DNA of 64,000 nucleotides, taken from assembly GCF_028553805.1 (NCBI RefSeq), contig NZ_CP067140.1:3286001-3350000 (forward strand). Reading direction: 5' to 3'. Positions within the stretch are counted from its first letter, which is position 1. The number at the start of each line of letters is the position of its first letter. This stretch comes from Paracoccus saliphilus. Its GTDB lineage: Bacteria; Pseudomonadota; Alphaproteobacteria; Rhodobacterales; Rhodobacteraceae. Below, piece after piece: positions 42,799 to 52,165 of this stretch. Position numbers and translations under genes: made by a program. Below the pieces are notes generated by a model. That model had not been told where the DNA came from. It searched no databases and saw only the letters and a list, made by a program, of their open reading frames with translations.

Positions 42799-44892
42799 AT
42801 GCATTCCAGTTTCCGCATCCTCCAGCTTGCCGGTGTCAGCACCATCGCCCTTGCCACGGCAGCGCTGGCACAGGACGATCAGAATGTCATCGTCCTGGAC
42901 CCGATCGTCCTGACGGCAACCACAGATACGGCGGCGGCCCCAGAGGGCTATGTCGCCACCTATGGGCAGATCGCCACTAAATCCGACACGCCGCTGGCGG
43001 AAACCCAGCAATCCGTCTCGGTCGTGACCAACCAGCAGATCAAGGACCAGGGAGCCGAGAACCTTGGTCAGGCGCTATCCTACACCTCTGGTGTCCTGGG
43101 GCAGCCCTTCGGAGCCGACGCCCGTTTCAACAATCCCACCTTCCGGGGTTTCTCGGCCGAGAGCGCGCAATATGTGAACGGGCTTCGGCAGTTCCGCTAT
43201 TTCGGGGCGCTGTCCTATGAAACCTATGGCATGCAACAGGTCGAGGTCCTGCGCGGTCCATCCTCGTCCCTGTATGGCGCCGGCTCCCCCGCCGGGATTA
43301 TCAACCAAATACAGAAACGGGCGCAATCGACCGATTTCGGAGAAGTCGGTATCGGCTATGACAGCAACCAGAGCGCGCAAACGTTCTTTGACGTCAACCG
43401 CACCGCCTCGGAAGATCTGTCCTGGCGCCTGACCGGCATTGCCCGGGACGACAGCACGCAAATCGAGGATCTGACCAACAAGCGGGGTTATCTCGCCGGT
43501 GCAGCCCGCTGGAATCCCGGTGATGGGACAACCATCGATTTCCTGGCATCCTACACGAATGATTCACCCATTTCGCCAACGGGTGTACCGGTCGCACTGG
43601 CGCAGAACCCCGATGTGGATCATGACTATCTGCGCGAGCTTTATACCGGTCAGAAGAACTGGGATGACAGCGACCGCAAGATGTGGAACCTCGGCGTCGA
43701 GGTCAGCCATGAACTGGATAACGGCTGGACGCTCAGCCAAGGGTTCCGCTACGAAAAGCTCGATTGGGAATACAAGAGCACCTACCCCATCGATGTGATC
43801 GAGGGCAATTCCGACGTCTTTACCCGCGGCTCGAGCCATCAGATCGAGGAAAGCGACGCCATCAGCCTTGATACCCGCCTGTCCGGCGAGGTGGTAACGG
43901 GGCAGGCAGTCCACCAGTTCTTGGTCGGCGTGGACGCACTGAAATATGAAGCCGACGAGAGCAGCCAATTCGGCTCCGCTCCGGATCTGAACTGGCGCGC
44001 CCCGGACTATTACGGCCCGGATCCGGTCTTCATCGGAGAACCGAGCGCCGGAAGCGTCACCTTCAAGCAGGTCGGGCTGTATGTGCAGGACGAGATAGCC
44101 TACAACAACTGGCGCGGCTCGTTCGGCCTTCGCTATGATTGGGTCGAACAGACCGGCAGCCAATATGGCAATCCCGCCGAGTTCAAGGATAACGAACTGA
44201 CCGGCCGCGCCGGACTGTCCTATGTCTTTGCGAATGGCGTGATGCCCTATGTCAGCTATGCGACATCCTATGATCCGGAGACCGGGCTGGATCTCGACGA
44301 AAACATGCTGAAGCCCACCGAAGGCAAGCAGTGGGAAATCGGTGTCAAGTATGAGCCGACCGCATTTGACGGCCTGATCACGGCCTCGGTCTACGATCTG
44401 CGCCAGACCAACGTGAAATACGCTATCCCGGACACTACCCCGACCCGCTATCAACAGATCGGCGAAGTGAAATCCCGCGGTTTCGAACTGGAAGCCACAG
44501 CCGAGATCGCAAATGGCTGGGACCTGCGCGCCGGCTATGCCTACAACAAAACCGAACAGATCGCTGAAGGAGAAGCCACTCATGGCAATGCCATGGTAAA
44601 TGCCCCCCGGCATCTGGCCAGCATCTGGCTCGACCGCGACTTCGGCAACGGCTGGCGTGTCGGCGGGGGCGTGCGCCATATCGGTTCGCGTTTCACCGAC
44701 ACCGCGAATACGGTTGAACTGGACGACGTCACGCTGGTCGATCTCGGAGCGTCCTATACCCGCGGCAACATCGAGACCTCGCTGAACGTCAGTAACCTCA
44801 CCGACGAAACCTATGTGGCGAGCTGCGGCTTCTCTTACTGCTCATATGGCGAGGGCCGCACCGTGGCGGCCAAGGTCAGCTACAAGTGGTAA
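42799..44892 (+). CDS. TonB-dependent ferric-siderophore receptor
   Basis: A 697-residue outer-membrane receptor. Signal peptide ends near residue 25 (IALATAALAQ-DDQ). The plug domain includes DTPLAETQQSVSVVTNQQI near residue 70 and EVLRGPSSSLYGAGSPAGIINQI near 150. The barrel ends EGRTVAAKVSYKW, with an aromatic C-terminal residue as needed for assembly. The extended C-terminal ASCGFSYCSYGEGRTV with two cysteines is typical of hydroxamate/FhuE-FoxA-like siderophore receptors. The ATG at 42799 is chosen for the signal peptide. It begins an operon with FhuDBC-like proteins. A TTGACA at 42729 may be part of its promoter. Confidence 0.9.
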   Translation: MHSSFRILQLAGVSTIALATAALAQDDQNVIVLDPIVLTATTDTAAAPEGYVATYGQIATKSDTPLAETQQSVSVVTNQQIKDQGAENLGQALSYTSGVLGQPFGADARFNNPTFRGFSAESAQYVNGLRQFRYFGALSYETYGMQQVEVLRGPSSSLYGAGSPAGIINQIQKRAQSTDFGEVGIGYDSNQSAQTFFDVNRTASEDLSWRLTGIARDDSTQIEDLTNKRGYLAGAARWNPGDGTTIDFLASYTNDSPISPTGVPVALAQNPDVDHDYLRELYTGQKNWDDSDRKMWNLGVEVSHELDNGWTLSQGFRYEKLDWEYKSTYPIDVIEGNSDVFTRGSSHQIEESDAISLDTRLSGEVVTGQAVHQFLVGVDALKYEADESSQFGSAPDLNWRAPDYYGPDPVFIGEPSAGSVTFKQVGLYVQDEIAYNNWRGSFGLRYDWVEQTGSQYGNPAEFKDNELTGRAGLSYVFANGVMPYVSYATSYDPETGLDLDENMLKPTEGKQWEIGVKYEPTAFDGLITASVYDLRQTNVKYAIPDTTPTRYQQIGEVKSRGFELEATAEIANGWDLRAGYAYNKTEQIAEGEATHGNAMVNAPRHLASIWLDRDFGNGWRVGGGVRHIGSRFTDTANTVELDDVTLVDLGASYTRGNIETSLNVSNLTDETYVASCGFSYCSYGEGRTVAAKVSYKW

Positions 44893-45794
44893 CAGGCCGG
44901 GCCGTGTCCCTGAGTCCTGACCGTCGCACCTTCCTGACCGCCGCTGGCATGATGCTGGCGGCGGGCTTGCCTTTGCGGGCAGCTCCGACGCGCCCCCGGC
45001 TCGCCGCAATCGATTGGGCGATGCTGGAAACTGCCATTGCCATCGGGCATATGCCGGTCGCTGCCTGCGAGTTGATCCGCTTTCGCGCCGATGCGGTCGA
45101 GCCGGTAATCCCCGATGATGTCGTCGATCTGGGCCTGCGCGGGTCGCCGAATTACGAGCTGCTGCAGCTCACCCGCCCCGACCTGATCCTGAGCTCGCCC
45201 TATTACACCCATTACGAGGAACGACTGAAAGCGCTGGCACCAGTGCTGTCGCTGTCCTTTTATACGCCCGGTGAAGCGCCGCTGGCCAAGACTTTGGCGG
45301 CACTGAACGCGCTCGCCGAAGCGGTGGATGATCCGCAAGCAGGCGAGCGTGCCCGGCGCGAGGCCGAAGCCACGCTCGACCGTCACGCAAAAGCACTGGC
45401 CGAGTTTACCGACCGTCCCGTCTGCCTGGTCAATATCGGCGATGCCAGACATCTGCGCGCCTTCGGATTCGACAGCCTGTTCGGCAGTACGCTGACGCGG
45501 CTTGGCCTGCGCAATGCGTGGAGCGGAGGAACGAAGTTTAGTTTCATGGCCCCCGTGCCCATCGAACGGTTGGCAACAATGCCCGAGGCGCGGCTGGTCA
45601 TTGTCGGGGAAGTCCCCGTGGAGGCGCAACGGGGGTTGTCGCGCAGCATGTTGTGGCAGGCCCTGCCGCCGGTCAGTCAGGGACGGCTTTACCGGTTACC
45701 CGATGTGAACGCATTTGGCGGGATTCCATCGGCGCTGCGCTTTGCCCGGTTGCTGGAGCAGGCATTTCGCGACGGACCGGCAACCGGCATATGA
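44886..45794 (+). CDS. iron-siderophore ABC transporter binding protein (FhuD-like)
   Basis: A 302-residue periplasmic binding protein of the helical-backbone metal receptor class. An N-terminal twin-arginine signal (SPDRRTFLTAAGMMLAAGLPLRA) suggests Tat export. The core includes IPDDVVDLGLRGSPNYELLQLTRPDLILSSP near residue 75-105, typical of FhuD/FecB. The GTG at 44886 overlaps the receptor stop; a second GTG at 44904 is a reasonable alternative that keeps the whole signal. The stop overlaps the permease start. It hands ferric siderophore to the FhuB-like permease. Confidence 0.85.
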   Translation: MVTGRAVSLSPDRRTFLTAAGMMLAAGLPLRAAPTRPRLAAIDWAMLETAIAIGHMPVAACELIRFRADAVEPVIPDDVVDLGLRGSPNYELLQLTRPDLILSSPYYTHYEERLKALAPVLSLSFYTPGEAPLAKTLAALNALAEAVDDPQAGERARREAEATLDRHAKALAEFTDRPVCLVNIGDARHLRAFGFDSLFGSTLTRLGLRNAWSGGTKFSFMAPVPIERLATMPEARLVIVGEVPVEAQRGLSRSMLWQALPPVSQGRLYRLPDVNAFGGIPSALRFARLLEQAFRDGPATGI

Positions 45795-47767
45795 GCCGCA
45801 GCATCCGCATATGGCTGCCGCTTGCGGCGCTCTTGGCATTCGGCCTGTGGTGGCTGGCGGCGATCCGGCAGTTGCCAATGGCCGATTGGCCCGCTTTGCC
45901 CTTCCGGCCCGACGGGATGAGCCTGCAGCAAATCCTGATGGCATTTGGCCTGATGCCGCGCGGGGTGATCGCCCTGCTGGCCGGGGCCGCACTCGGGTTA
46001 TCGGGAGCGATCCTGCAGGCGGTGCTGCGCAACCCGGTGGCGGATCCGACCACGCTCGGCATCTCGTCCGGGGCGCAGCTCGCGCTGGTCCTGGCGACGA
46101 TCGTCGCTCCCGGCCTGCTGGAGGCCGGGCGGTGGCCCGTCGCCATGGTCGGGGCGGGGCTAGCTGCCGGGCTGGTCCTGCTGATCGGCGCGCAACGCGC
46201 GTTTGCGCCTGTCACGATGGTCATTGCCGGGATGCTCGTCGGGATGACCGCCAGCGCCATTGCAACCGCCGTTACCCTTGCACAGGGGCAATATCTGCTG
46301 TCGCTGGTGATCTGGAACGGTGGCGCATTGGTCCAACAGGACTGGTCGGGCGTGCGGTCGCTGGCACTGGTTCTTGTGCTTGGCGGTCTCGGGGCGGCGT
46401 CACTGGCGCGCCCCCTTCGGGTGCTCTCGCTTGGTGCGGAGGGAGCTGCGGGGCTAGGAATGAATGTCGCATTCGTGCGGCTGGCGGCGGCGGCGCTTGC
46501 GGTTTGGATCGCGGCCTGCGTCTCGGCCGAGCTGGGGCTGATCGCCTTCGTGGGCCTCGCCGCCCCGGCATTGGTGCGGACGATGGGCGCCCGCGGGATC
46601 GGGCAGCTGCTTGCCCTGTCGCCGCTGGTCGGCGCGCTGATCCTGTCGGTCTGCGACGGGCTGGTCCTGACCCTTGCGGGCGCAACCGGAGAGATGTTCC
46701 CGACCGGCGCCCTGACAGGACTGATCGGCGGACCGTTGTTGATCTGGTTGCTGCCACGCCTGCGCGGCTCCACCCCACCGGGAACCGAACGCGCCGAGGG
46801 CCCCGCCCCGCGTCTTGCCCGCCCCCGCCGGATCCTGCTTGGGCTGCTAATGCTGCTGATCGCCGCCGCGCTGGTGCTCGTCTGGATCGGGCGCGTGCCG
46901 GGTGGATGGGCGGTGCTGGACTGGTCCAGCTTCAATGCCTTCCTGCCAATGCGCCTGCCGCGCCTGATCGCCGCCGCCTCTGCCGGGGCTGCGCTGGCAC
47001 TGGCCGGAGCGCTGCTGCAACGGCTTACGGCTAACCCCCTTGCCTCGCCCGAGGTGCTAGGCGTGTCCGGTGGGGCGTCTCTGGGCTATGCCGCCGTCAC
47101 CTTCGCGCTGACCGCTCCGACGGCGATGGCGCTCGGTGTCGGGGCCATGATCGGCGCGGCCTTGTCGCTTGCGCTGATCGCCGCCTTCGTCAGCCGCCGC
47201 GACATGCCTGCCGAACGGGTGCTACTGGCCGGGATCGCTGTCTCGGCCATGGCATCGGCGGTATTGTCGGCAATCATGGCGACGGGCAGCACGCAGGCAT
47301 GGATGATCCTCAACTGGCTGAGCGGATCTTCCTCGGCCATCGGCATGGGCGGAGCATTGCCGTTACTTGCATTGACCCTGTCGGTCTGGGGCATCGCGAT
47401 GACATCGCGGCGTTGGTTGGCAACCTTGCCGCTTGGCGCCGATGTCGCAGGCGGACTCGGCCTGCCGCTACGGCTCGCACGATTGTCGCTGATCGGGCTG
47501 GCCGGCATCGCCACCGGCGCGGCGACAATGCTGGTCGGCCCGCTCAGCTTCGTCGGGCTGATGGCCCCACACCTGGCCCGTCGTATCGGGTTGGCCCGCG
47601 CCGCAGATCACGTCACCGGAGCGGCACTGATCGGCGCCATATTGATGCTGGCCGCCGATTTCGGCGCCCGGATGGCCGGATTTCCCTATGAATTGCCGCT
47701 TGGCCTGTTCGCTTCCCTGATCGGAGCGCCATGGCTGATCTGGCTGATGATGAGGTCAAGAACATGA
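45791..47767 (+). CDS. fhuB: fused iron-siderophore permease (FhuB-like)
   Basis: A 658-residue protein made of two FecCD-type permease halves of about 325 residues each, with some 18-20 membrane helices. Half 1 has LMPRGVIALLAGAALGLSGAILQAVLRNPVADPTTLGISSGAQ near residue 55-95; half 2 repeats it as MRLPRLIAAASAGAALALAGALLQRLTANPLASPEVLGVSGG near 390-430. Fusion of the two permeases is characteristic of FhuB, the hydroxamate transporter permease. Start and stop overlap adjacent genes by four bases. Confidence 0.9.
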   Translation: MSRSIRIWLPLAALLAFGLWWLAAIRQLPMADWPALPFRPDGMSLQQILMAFGLMPRGVIALLAGAALGLSGAILQAVLRNPVADPTTLGISSGAQLALVLATIVAPGLLEAGRWPVAMVGAGLAAGLVLLIGAQRAFAPVTMVIAGMLVGMTASAIATAVTLAQGQYLLSLVIWNGGALVQQDWSGVRSLALVLVLGGLGAASLARPLRVLSLGAEGAAGLGMNVAFVRLAAAALAVWIAACVSAELGLIAFVGLAAPALVRTMGARGIGQLLALSPLVGALILSVCDGLVLTLAGATGEMFPTGALTGLIGGPLLIWLLPRLRGSTPPGTERAEGPAPRLARPRRILLGLLMLLIAAALVLVWIGRVPGGWAVLDWSSFNAFLPMRLPRLIAAASAGAALALAGALLQRLTANPLASPEVLGVSGGASLGYAAVTFALTAPTAMALGVGAMIGAALSLALIAAFVSRRDMPAERVLLAGIAVSAMASAVLSAIMATGSTQAWMILNWLSGSSSAIGMGGALPLLALTLSVWGIAMTSRRWLATLPLGADVAGGLGLPLRLARLSLIGLAGIATGAATMLVGPLSFVGLMAPHLARRIGLARAADHVTGAALIGAILMLAADFGARMAGFPYELPLGLFASLIGAPWLIWLMMRSRT

Positions 47768-48537
47768 CCGAGACGTTGTTCGGAATCGAGAACCTGACCG
47801 TCGAGGTCTCCACTCGTCGCCTTCTGGACGATATCACCTTGCAGCTGCCTGCCGGACAAGTGGTCGCGCTGATCGGGCATAACGGCTCGGGAAAATCGAC
47901 CCTGCTCAAGGTGCTGGCCCGGCAAATTGCCGCTTTCGGTCGCATTACCTTCGAGCAGCGCGAACTGGAGGACTGGGTTGCCCGCGACTATGCGCGACGG
48001 CTGGCGTTCCTGCCCCAGACCACCCCACCCGCCGAGGGCATGACCGTCCGGGAACTGGTCGCGCTTGGCCGCTACCCGTGGCATGGCGCGCTTGGACGCT
48101 TCGGCCCTGCCGATCACGCCGCCGTCGAAAGAGCGCTCCAGGAATGCGGCGTGGCGGATTTCGCGGACCGGCTGGTCGACACGCTGTCCGGGGGCGAGCG
48201 ACAACGCGCATGGCTGGCCATGATGGTTGCGCAAGAGGCGGGAACCCTGCTGCTGGACGAACCCATCTCGGCGCTCGACATCGCCCACCAGGTCGAGGTG
48301 CTGGCCTTGGTCCGCCGCATGTGCCACGCCCAGAACCGCAGCGCCGTGATCGTGCTGCACGAGGTCAACATGGCCGCGCGGTTCTGCGATCATATCGTCG
48401 CGCTCAAGGGCGGCCGCCTTGCGATGCAGGGCAGCCCGGCCGAACTGATGCGCCCCGAGACCTTGCTTGCCATCTACGGGCTGCCTATGCAGGTGCTGAC
48501 CCGGCCCGATGGCCAGCCCGTCGCAATCCCCGCCTGA
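47764..48537 (+). CDS. fhuC: iron-siderophore ABC transporter ATPase (FhuC-like)
   Basis: A 257-residue ATPase of the FepC/FhuC family. Walker A is GHNGSGKSTLLKVLARQ near residue 40, followed by AFLPQTTPPAEGMTVRELVALGRYPW (Q-loop and FhuC-type GRYPWHG) near 80. The signature is LSGGERQRAWLAMMVAQE near 142, and Walker B LLLDEPISALDIAHQ near 163. It starts MTETLFGIENLTVEVS at the ATGA overlap with fhuB. It supplies energy for ferric-siderophore import. Confidence 0.9.
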   Translation: MTETLFGIENLTVEVSTRRLLDDITLQLPAGQVVALIGHNGSGKSTLLKVLARQIAAFGRITFEQRELEDWVARDYARRLAFLPQTTPPAEGMTVRELVALGRYPWHGALGRFGPADHAAVERALQECGVADFADRLVDTLSGGERQRAWLAMMVAQEAGTLLLDEPISALDIAHQVEVLALVRRMCHAQNRSAVIVLHEVNMAARFCDHIVALKGGRLAMQGSPAELMRPETLLAIYGLPMQVLTRPDGQPVAIPA

Positions 48538-48547
48538 GAGAGACCAT

Positions 48548-50248
48548 ATGCTGCGCGAATTCTTTTCCTATTATCGCCCATGGCTCGGCCTGTTCTGGCT
48601 GGATTTCGGCTGTGCGGTTCTCTCCGGCCTGCTGGAACTTGCCTTTCCACTGGCGATCACGGGCTTCATCGACGTGCTTTTGCCGCGTGGCGACTGGACG
48701 TTGACCATGGTCGCGGCGGCAGGGCTCTTGCTGCTCTATGCCATCAACTCCGGATTGCTGACCGTGGTCACCTATTGGGGGCACAAGCTGGGCATCAATA
48801 TCGAGACCGAGATGCGCGCCCGCGCCTTCGACCACCTGACCCGGCTGTCATGGCGATGGTATGACCGCGCCCGGACCGGCAAGCTGGTCGCACGCGTCAC
48901 ACGCGACCTGGAAGAGATCGGTGAGGTCGCCCATCACGGTCCCGAAGATGCCTTCATCGCGATCATGACCTTTGTCGGCGCATTTTTCCTGATGTTCTGG
49001 ATCAATCCGCAACTGGCCCTGATCGTGGCGTTGATCGTGCCCGCCATGCTGATCCTGGTGATCGTCTATGGCGGACGCATGACCCGAACCTGGCGGGATA
49101 TCTATTCCCGTGTCGGCGATTTCAACGTCCGGCTGGAAGAGGCGCTTGGCGGCGTCCGCGTGGTGCAAGCCTTCGGCAACGAGGCGCATGAAAGCCATCT
49201 CTTCGCAGGCGACAACGCCCGCTATCGGCAGGCCAAGCTGGACGCGTACCGAGTTATGGCCGCCTCATCGGCGCTGCAATATATCGGATTGCGGCTGGTC
49301 CAGGTCGTAGTGATGGTCGTGGGCGCGGGTTTCGTGCTGTCGGGCAATCTCAGCACCGGCGGTTTCGTGGGTTTTCTGCTGCTGATCGGCGTGTTCTACC
49401 GCCCGCTGGAAAAGATCGCCGCGGTGATAGAAACCTATCCGCGCGGCATCGCGGGCTTTCGCCGCTACCAGGAACTGCTGGCGACAGCACCTGAAATCGC
49501 CGACGCGCCGGATGCCATCGAGGCGCCAGCCCTGAAAGGCGACATCCGCTTCGACGGGATCGGCTTTGCCTATGACGAGGGGCGACCAATCCTGCAAGAC
49601 ATCGACCTCACGATCCGCGCCGGTGAAACCATCGCCTTCGTCGGTCCATCGGGCGCGGGCAAGACGACATTGCTGGCGCTCCTGCCCCGTTTCTACGACC
49701 CGACCGAGGGAAAAATCTCCATCGACGGCCTCGAATTGGCGCAAATGCGGCTGACCGGGCTGCGCCGCCAGATCGGGCTGGTCAGCCAAGACGTGTTCCT
49801 CTTCGGCGGCACCCTGCGCGAGAATATCGCCTATGGCCGCCTAAACGCTTCGGAGCAGGAAATCCGCGACGCCGCCCGGCAGGCGCAACTGACCACGCTG
49901 ATCGAAACCTTGCCGGACGGGCTGGACACCATCGTCGGAGAACGCGGCGTGATGCTGTCCGGCGGCCAGAAACAGCGCGTCGCCATCGCCCGCGCCTTCC
50001 TGAAGAACCCGCCGATCCTGATCCTGGACGAGGCGACCAGCGCCTTGGACAGCCAGACCGAACGCGAGATCCAGTCCGCCCTCGATGCGCTGGCGGTAGG
50101 GCGCACCACCTTGGTCATCGCCCATCGCCTCGGCACGATCCGTAATGCCGACCGCATCGTCGTCATGAAGGAAGGCCGCGTCGCCGAGATCGGCACCCAT
50201 GCCGACCTGATCGCGCAGGGCGGCATATATGCAGCGCTGGCGGCCTGA
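48548..50248 (+). CDS. ABC exporter half-transporter of the siderophore operon
   Basis: A 566-residue half-transporter with a six-helix ABC-transporter membrane domain (residues 1-310) and an ATPase domain. Walker A is VGPSGAGKTTLLALLPRFYDP near residue 368, signature MLSGGQKQRVAIARAFL near 475, and Walker B ILILDEATSALDSQTE near 498. As only one half is encoded, it probably forms a homodimer. It starts 10 bases after fhuC, so it belongs to the operon. Its role is not clear: it could export a siderophore or desferri form, or act with the SIP reductase like YbtPQ/IrtAB proteins (inference). Confidence 0.85.
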   Translation: MLREFFSYYRPWLGLFWLDFGCAVLSGLLELAFPLAITGFIDVLLPRGDWTLTMVAAAGLLLLYAINSGLLTVVTYWGHKLGINIETEMRARAFDHLTRLSWRWYDRARTGKLVARVTRDLEEIGEVAHHGPEDAFIAIMTFVGAFFLMFWINPQLALIVALIVPAMLILVIVYGGRMTRTWRDIYSRVGDFNVRLEEALGGVRVVQAFGNEAHESHLFAGDNARYRQAKLDAYRVMAASSALQYIGLRLVQVVVMVVGAGFVLSGNLSTGGFVGFLLLIGVFYRPLEKIAAVIETYPRGIAGFRRYQELLATAPEIADAPDAIEAPALKGDIRFDGIGFAYDEGRPILQDIDLTIRAGETIAFVGPSGAGKTTLLALLPRFYDPTEGKISIDGLELAQMRLTGLRRQIGLVSQDVFLFGGTLRENIAYGRLNASEQEIRDAARQAQLTTLIETLPDGLDTIVGERGVMLSGGQKQRVAIARAFLKNPPILILDEATSALDSQTEREIQSALDALAVGRTTLVIAHRLGTIRNADRIVVMKEGRVAEIGTHADLIAQGGIYAALAA

Positions 50249-50283
50249 GCGCGCTATCTTCTTTGTCAAAATACCTCGGGGGT

Positions 50284-50315
50284 ATCCGGCATGGCCGGAT
50301 GGGGGCAGCGCCCCC
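50284..50315. terminator. double hairpin between convergent siderophore genes
   Basis: ATCCGGC-ATG-GCCGGAT (50284-50300) is followed at once by GGGGGC-AGC-GCCCCC (50301-50315). They separate the ABC half-transporter from the convergent SIP gene. The preceding CAAAATACCTCGGGGG (50268-50283) loosely resembles the CAAATATCCCGGGG core of the dispersed repeat. Confidence 0.55.
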
Positions 50316-50322
50316 TTCCGTC

Positions 50323-51297
50323 TCAGCCCCAATAGGCCGCTGACATGAAATCCTTCTTTGCCATGCCAAGCGACAACAGATGTTTGCGCACGGCGCGGGC
50401 CTGTTCCGCAGGACCGGCAAACCAGACAAAATCGCCCTCTCCAGTTTCCGGCAATTCGGATAGCGCCGCCAGCAGATCCTCCGCCCTGTCTACACGGGCA
50501 TCACCAGCCAACGCCCCCATATCCTCGGGCCGAACGCACAAAGTCGCACGAACATCCCTCCGGGCGAGATCCAGCATCCGGGCTATCGCGGGCAAGGCGG
50601 TCTCGTCGCCGAACAGCCACAGGCGATCGGCTTCGGGGCACCAGCCGCCCCCGGGGCCGAGCACACCCACTTCCTGCCCGACCGGATTCGACAGGGCCCA
50701 ATCGCAGGTCGGGCTGTTCTCGTGTCGGAAGATGTCGAAATCGATCCAGTTCCCGGATTGAGCGGCAACTGTATAGACCGGGCGATGCAGCGCATCCTCG
50801 CCTTCGGGCCATGCGGTGCGACCGGTCTCCGCGATGCGGGGCCAGACGGGGGTGCGACCCTCGGGAGGCAACAGCAGACGGAAATGCAGGCTTCTTTCAC
50901 CGAATCTCGGCGCATCGGAGCCCGACAGCCGAACGCGGATAAAGCCGGGCGACAGAGAGGTGACCGTTTCGACCCGCATCAGAGACAAGCCGGGTGCAAG
51001 CGCACCGACGTCAAGCTGATCCCATTGCGCGGCAAGCCCAACCTCGGCCAACAACTCGGTCGCACTATCACGCAGGATACCGATCAACCTCGCCTCGGGG
51101 CCGGTCAGGTCAATCCGAAGGCAGCTCGGTTCGATCTTCAACCGCAGTTCGCAATCCCAAACGAACATGCTGAGTTGCTCGGGCGTCTCAACCAGCGGTA
51201 CCTCCCATGCCGCCGCCCGTGCCTTGAGCGCGGCCACTGCCGCACCGGACGCCTGTGGAATGATACCGGTGCTACGATGATTCCGGATATGGGACAC
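50323..51297 (-). CDS. siderophore-interacting flavin reductase with N-terminal DUF2218-like domain
   Basis: A 324-residue fusion. Residues 1 to about 95 resemble DUF2218 (VPLVETPEQLSMFVWDCELRLKIEP, then GPEARLIGILRDSATELL). Residues 105-324 form a SIP-type FAD/NAD domain: VRLSGSDAPRFGE, flavin-binding HRPVYTVAAQ near 190, and GPGGGWCPEADRLWLFGDETALPAIARML near 230-258, with the conserved C-terminal SAAYWG. It should reduce ferric siderophores in the cytoplasm to release iron. It faces the uptake operon on the opposite strand. DUF2218 next to SIP proteins is seen in Rhodobacteraceae; the function of that domain is not known. Confidence 0.85.
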   Translation of the reverse strand: MSHIRNHRSTGIIPQASGAAVAALKARAAAWEVPLVETPEQLSMFVWDCELRLKIEPSCLRIDLTGPEARLIGILRDSATELLAEVGLAAQWDQLDVGALAPGLSLMRVETVTSLSPGFIRVRLSGSDAPRFGERSLHFRLLLPPEGRTPVWPRIAETGRTAWPEGEDALHRPVYTVAAQSGNWIDFDIFRHENSPTCDWALSNPVGQEVGVLGPGGGWCPEADRLWLFGDETALPAIARMLDLARRDVRATLCVRPEDMGALAGDARVDRAEDLLAALSELPETGEGDFVWFAGPAEQARAVRKHLLSLGMAKKDFMSAAYWG

Positions 51298-51392
51298 GTT
51301 GCCTCTCTTGCCCGATGGGTCGTTTCGTGAGGCGACGCTATATCAAACTGTTTTTATCGGCAATATCCGTTCGCAACACGCGCGCTATACGA

Positions 51393-52163
51393 TCAGAGCA
51401 CCGAAATCATGCCCCCATCGACGAAAATCAGCTGTCCACTGACGTAATTCGAGGCATTCGAGGCAAGATAGATCGCGGTGCCGATCAATTCATCGGGCCG
51501 TCCCCAACGCCCTGCCGGTGTGCGCCCCTTGACCCACGCATCGAATTCCGGGTTCGAAACCAACGCCTCGTTCATGTCGGTCAGCATGTAGCCCGGCCCG
51601 ATGGCATTGGCCTGAATTCCATGCGCGCTCCATTCGGCGGCCATGCCCTTGGTCAGCATCTTGATCCCGCCCTTGGCCACCGTGTAGGGCGTAACCGTCG
51701 CCCGCGCCAGATCGCTGGTCAGCGAACCGATATTGATGATCTTGCCCTGCTTGCGCGGAATCATCCGCCGCGCCGCCTCGCGGCCCAACAGGAATGCGCT
51801 GGTCAGGTTGGTGTCGATGACGCGCTGCCAATCGGCAAGACTCAGTTCGACCATCGGCTGGCGGTGCTGAATCCCCGCGTTGTTCACCAAAATATCGACC
51901 TCGACCCCATCGGCATCCAGCTCGCGGAAAGCTGCCTCGACCGCGGCCTCGTCGGTGACATCGAATGACGCGGCGCGGGCGCTCAGCCCTGCATCGCGCA
52001 ATTCCTGCGCCGCCGCCTCGGTCGCTTCCGGATTGCGTCCATTGATGATTAAAGCGGCCCCCGCCTGCCCCATGCCCTCGGCAATTGCGCGACCTAGCCC
52101 ACGGGTCGAACCGGTGATCAGCGCCGTGCGCCCGGTGAGGTCGAATAGATTACTTGTGTCCAT
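51393..52163 (-). CDS. gluconate 5-dehydrogenase-like SDR
   Basis: A 256-residue SDR: TGSTRGLGRAIAEGMGQAGA near residue 15, NNAGIQHRQPMVELSLADWQRVIDTNLTSAFL near 90-120, catalytic Ser in NIGSLTSDLAR near 142 and YTVAKGGIKMLT for Tyr-Lys near 156-160. IQHRQPM with the DTNLTSAFLLGREAARRMIPR stretch matches IdnO/gluconate 5-dehydrogenase, which interconverts 5-ketogluconate and gluconate. GGAG eight bases upstream supports the ATG at 52163, two bases after the dehydratase stop. It is the second gene of the operon with the enolase-superfamily dehydratase. Confidence 0.8.
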   Translation of the reverse strand: MDTSNLFDLTGRTALITGSTRGLGRAIAEGMGQAGAALIINGRNPEATEAAAQELRDAGLSARAASFDVTDEAAVEAAFRELDADGVEVDILVNNAGIQHRQPMVELSLADWQRVIDTNLTSAFLLGREAARRMIPRKQGKIINIGSLTSDLARATVTPYTVAKGGIKMLTKGMAAEWSAHGIQANAIGPGYMLTDMNEALVSNPEFDAWVKGRTPAGRWGRPDELIGTAIYLASNASNYVSGQLIFVDGGMISVL

Positions 52164-52165
52164 TA

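Noticed and set aside
45673..46935. 420-codon antisense frame in fhuB
   Set aside because: Low-complexity Ser/Pro/Ala/Arg-rich translation; fhuB itself is unmistakable.
51393..52163. FabG (3-oxoacyl-ACP reductase) assignment
   Set aside because: The SDR sequence is closer to gluconate 5-dehydrogenase, and the neighbours are sugar-acid genes, not fatty acid synthesis.
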